DNA of 7,071 nucleotides from Gammaproteobacteria bacterium (GTDB lineage: Bacteria > Pseudomonadota > Gammaproteobacteria > DSM-16500). The notes below the pieces were generated by a model that did not search any database, was not told the DNA's origin, and saw only the letters and a list, made by a program, of their open reading frames with translations. The translations under genes and the position numbers were made by a program. The stretch is from NCBI GenBank assembly GCA_004322325.1, contig SCTP01000158.1, forward strand, positions 1 to 7,071, given 5' to 3'. Shown here one piece after another: positions 5,528 through 7,071 of this stretch (position 1 is its first letter; each line of letters starts with the position of its first letter).

Positions 5528-5905
5528 GTGCATTTATTACTCGATACGCATATTTTTATTTGGTGGCTAAAAGATGATAAGAGCTTGTCAAAAAAAGCTC
5601 GTATGTTGATTCAAGAGGCAGATGAAGTTTATATTAGCAGCGCCTCAATTTGGGAGGCGGCTATCAAAATCCAGCTTGGAAAGTTGGATGTGATGATCGA
5701 TGTCCTCGCGGCTTCAATTGAAAAAGAAGGGTTTATCGAATTACCTATTACTGCAAAACACGCTATGCAAACATTGCAGCTTTCTCACCATCATCGTGAT
5801 CCATTTGATCGAATCTTGATCGCACAGGCGATATCAGAACCTCTGCGATTTTTAACAGTAGATCAAAAATTAGAAGTTTATTCGGATTTGGTGGAAATGG
5901 TATAA
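5528..5905 (+). CDS. vapC: PIN-domain toxin ribonuclease (VapC)
   Basis: A 125-residue single PIN domain, the usual length for VapC. The acidic metal-binding residues are in place: Asp6 in LLLDTH, Glu43 in SIWEAAIK, Asp91 and Asp94 in HHHRDPFDRILIAQA, and Asp112 in LTVDQKL. The FIWWL helix and SSASIWE segment place it in the subgroup usually paired with Phd-type antitoxins. Released toxin would cut specific RNAs, often initiator tRNA or rRNA in known relatives, and stop translation. The target here is unknown. It starts with GTG at 5528, 2 bases after the antitoxin stop, which favours antitoxin excess. All parts look functional, in contrast to the dead PIN gene at the left end of the window. 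Confidence 0.95.
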   Translation: MHLLLDTHIFIWWLKDDKSLSKKARMLIQEADEVYISSASIWEAAIKIQLGKLDVMIDVLAASIEKEGFIELPITAKHAMQTLQLSHHHRDPFDRILIAQAISEPLRFLTVDQKLEVYSDLVEMV

Positions 5906-5914
5906 AAGCCCCAA

Positions 5915-5928
5915 ATTTTAATTAAAAT
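5915..5928. other. AT-only perfect palindrome downstream of vapC
   Basis: ATTTTAATTAAAAT lies 10 bases after the toxin stop. It is too weak and lacks GC pairs for a convincing terminator. The 5906-6056 gap is otherwise plain AT-rich sequence. Confidence 0.3.
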
Positions 5929-6017
5929 CAAGTAATCTATTTATCTATTTGAATTATAATATATTTTTAATATTAAGTGCGGTGAGCCCTGTTTAATATA
6001 CCTTGGTTTATTTGCCT

Positions 6018-6023
6018 TATAAT
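6018..6023 (+). promoter_or_regulatory. Candidate -10 (TATAAT) for the gene at 6057
   Basis: A perfect TATAAT within CTTATAATTAAT, 39 bases before the start codon. No good -35 is seen. The CTTATAATTA string and an AGCCCT word upstream (5985-5990) are shared with the region before the 740-residue gene. Confidence 0.4.
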
Positions 6024-6056
6024 TAATAAGTAGCCCTAAATAAATTAGAGGGTGAT

Positions 6057-7071
6057 ATGGCAGATTCTCAAGATAAAGATAAACCACTGACAGTGCACGA
6101 TCTCCTTCGTAAGAACTTAGCTGAAATGATCTATATGTTTAAGAAGAATTCTCGTAGTAGCTTTTACCCAGAACCTATGTCAAGTTTTAGGAAATTTTGT
6201 GAAAAATTACCCCAAGAAAAATTACCTTTGCTGTCTGAGAATTTGACGCCCGCTTTGAAAGATTCAAGTAATGCTATTGCGGTTAAAGAAGTTTTAAAAG
6301 AGGCAAATAAAGCATTTGCTACCGATGAAAACATTAATAAAATTTATGAGGAAGTGATAAAAAAATTAGAGACTATACGTAAAAAATCGGAGGCTACAAT
6401 AAGTATCATCGATAAAAATAAAGAAATTCAAAAATATGTTACGAGTACAGCAAAGATTAAGTATTGTGAAGATGAAGAGATGAAGAAAGAATTAAATGCT
6501 CTTTTAAACAAAGATGTTACGAGGAACAATAAAGAAGAAATATTAGAAGCTTTAGAAAAAAATATTTTAAAATTAGAGGAAACAGAAGATAAACATAACA
6601 TCGCTATTGCTCTGAAAAGATATCACTATGTCGTCGAAAAAGTAAAGTATGATGAAATGCCTACTTTTAATGTCATTAAAAACGCGATTGTAAAAATGAA
6701 TAGTCAAGACATACGTGCTGGTTTACTGAACCATTTGGATTATATTATACGTGATGGAAAAAATTATAGTGATCCAAGTAAGACTGCAGAAATGCTTCAC
6801 AATAAATTACAAAGGGCTTTACTCAAGTTTGAATCTTCCTCTACCCTCGTAACTTTTGCTAAGTTGGCAGTAGATAGCGGAAAAAAATTAATAGCAAAAC
6901 TCAAAAAACAAAAATCCCCAGCTCCCACAAAAGCGCCTGTGGCTTCAAGATTAGAAAAAGGTAAAGAGATTAGAGAGGCGGTGGAACGTCTGGGCACAAG
7001 TAGCGCTTCTATGTTTGGCCAGCGAAAGCAAGAGAAAGAAAATGTAACTCAGCGCTCAGAGCAAGACAACA
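6057..7071 (+). CDS. Partial Lys/Glu-rich helical protein (first 338 residues), unknown function
   Basis: An open frame begins at ATG 6057 after GAGGGTGAT and runs without a stop to the window edge, giving 338 residues with the C-terminus missing. The protein is predicted soluble and helical, with no signal peptide or membrane segment. Residues 1-70 are a compact start containing HDLLRKNLAEMIYMFKK, and 80-200 are strongly charged, coiled-coil-like. 200-285 form a second helical part (NVIKNAIVKMNSQDIRAGLL). From about 285 there is a Pro/Ala/Lys linker (KQKSPAPTKAPVA), then EKGKEIREAVERLG and a disordered Gln/Glu/Ser tail. I recognise no family. Composition, AT-richness and promoter resemble the 740-residue protein, so it may be another secreted effector, but I see no shared domain. 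It is certainly coding: the frame is long and has a good ribosome site. Confidence 0.88.
   Translation, partial: MADSQDKDKPLTVHDLLRKNLAEMIYMFKKNSRSSFYPEPMSSFRKFCEKLPQEKLPLLSENLTPALKDSSNAIAVKEVLKEANKAFATDENINKIYEEVIKKLETIRKKSEATISIIDKNKEIQKYVTSTAKIKYCEDEEMKKELNALLNKDVTRNNKEEILEALEKNILKLEETEDKHNIAIALKRYHYVVEKVKYDEMPTFNVIKNAIVKMNSQDIRAGLLNHLDYIIRDGKNYSDPSKTAEMLHNKLQRALLKFESSSTLVTFAKLAVDSGKKLIAKLKKQKSPAPTKAPVASRLEKGKEIREAVERLGTSSASMFGQRKQEKENVTQRSEQDN

Noticed and set aside
5967..6000. Possible PmrA box (two TTAATAT words) upstream of the 6057 gene
   Set aside because: The two TTAATAT words are 26 bp apart, not the 11-bp period I recall for the Legionella/Coxiella PmrA site, and such words are common in AT-rich DNA.
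6797..6997. Minus-strand open frame of 66 codons
   Set aside because: It lies opposite the long frame starting at 6057, which has a good ribosome site and continuous coding character.

Overview
The window looks like a low-GC, obligately or facultatively intracellular gammaproteobacterium of the Legionellales/Coxiellaceae type (Legionella, Coxiella, Rickettsiella, Berkiella-like). This is inference. It rests on two long Lys/Glu-rich helical proteins of effector type, one with a eukaryotic-type RhoGEF-like segment; on a tRNA-guanine transglycosylase that reads more like the chlamydial version than the E. coli one; and on abundant toxin-antitoxin and decayed-gene material. No 16S or other strong taxonomic marker is present.

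Layout. Positions 1-1100 are a graveyard on the minus strand: a short antitoxin-like ORF (1005-1100) followed by a frameshifted PIN-domain toxin gene (about 1027 to beyond the left edge). The PIN gene is split by a compact 548-bp element (244-791) with 49-bp terminal inverted repeats. The element carries one intact 96-aa GIY-YIG nuclease gene (451-741) and a scrap of an IS5-type transposase. Next, on the minus strand, comes a secreted PEBP/YbhB-like protein (1088-1627). Divergent from it is a 740-aa helical protein (1808-4030) with an N-terminal Dbl-homology (RhoGEF)-like region and three tandem ~92-aa repeats near its C-terminus. It converges, with one base between the stop codons, on a divergent tgt (4032-5186, minus). 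An intact vapBC-type toxin-antitoxin operon follows (5289-5905, plus) with a recognisable promoter/operator. The right end holds the first 338 codons of another Lys/Glu-rich helical protein (6057 to beyond the edge).

How the parts relate. Housekeeping (tgt, PEBP) alternates with AT-rich accessory genes that look host-directed and with selfish modules (GIY-YIG element, two PIN toxin-antitoxin loci, one dead and one alive). The most interesting items are the GIY-YIG palindromic element, whose insertion footprint can be read base by base, and the RhoGEF-like repeat protein.
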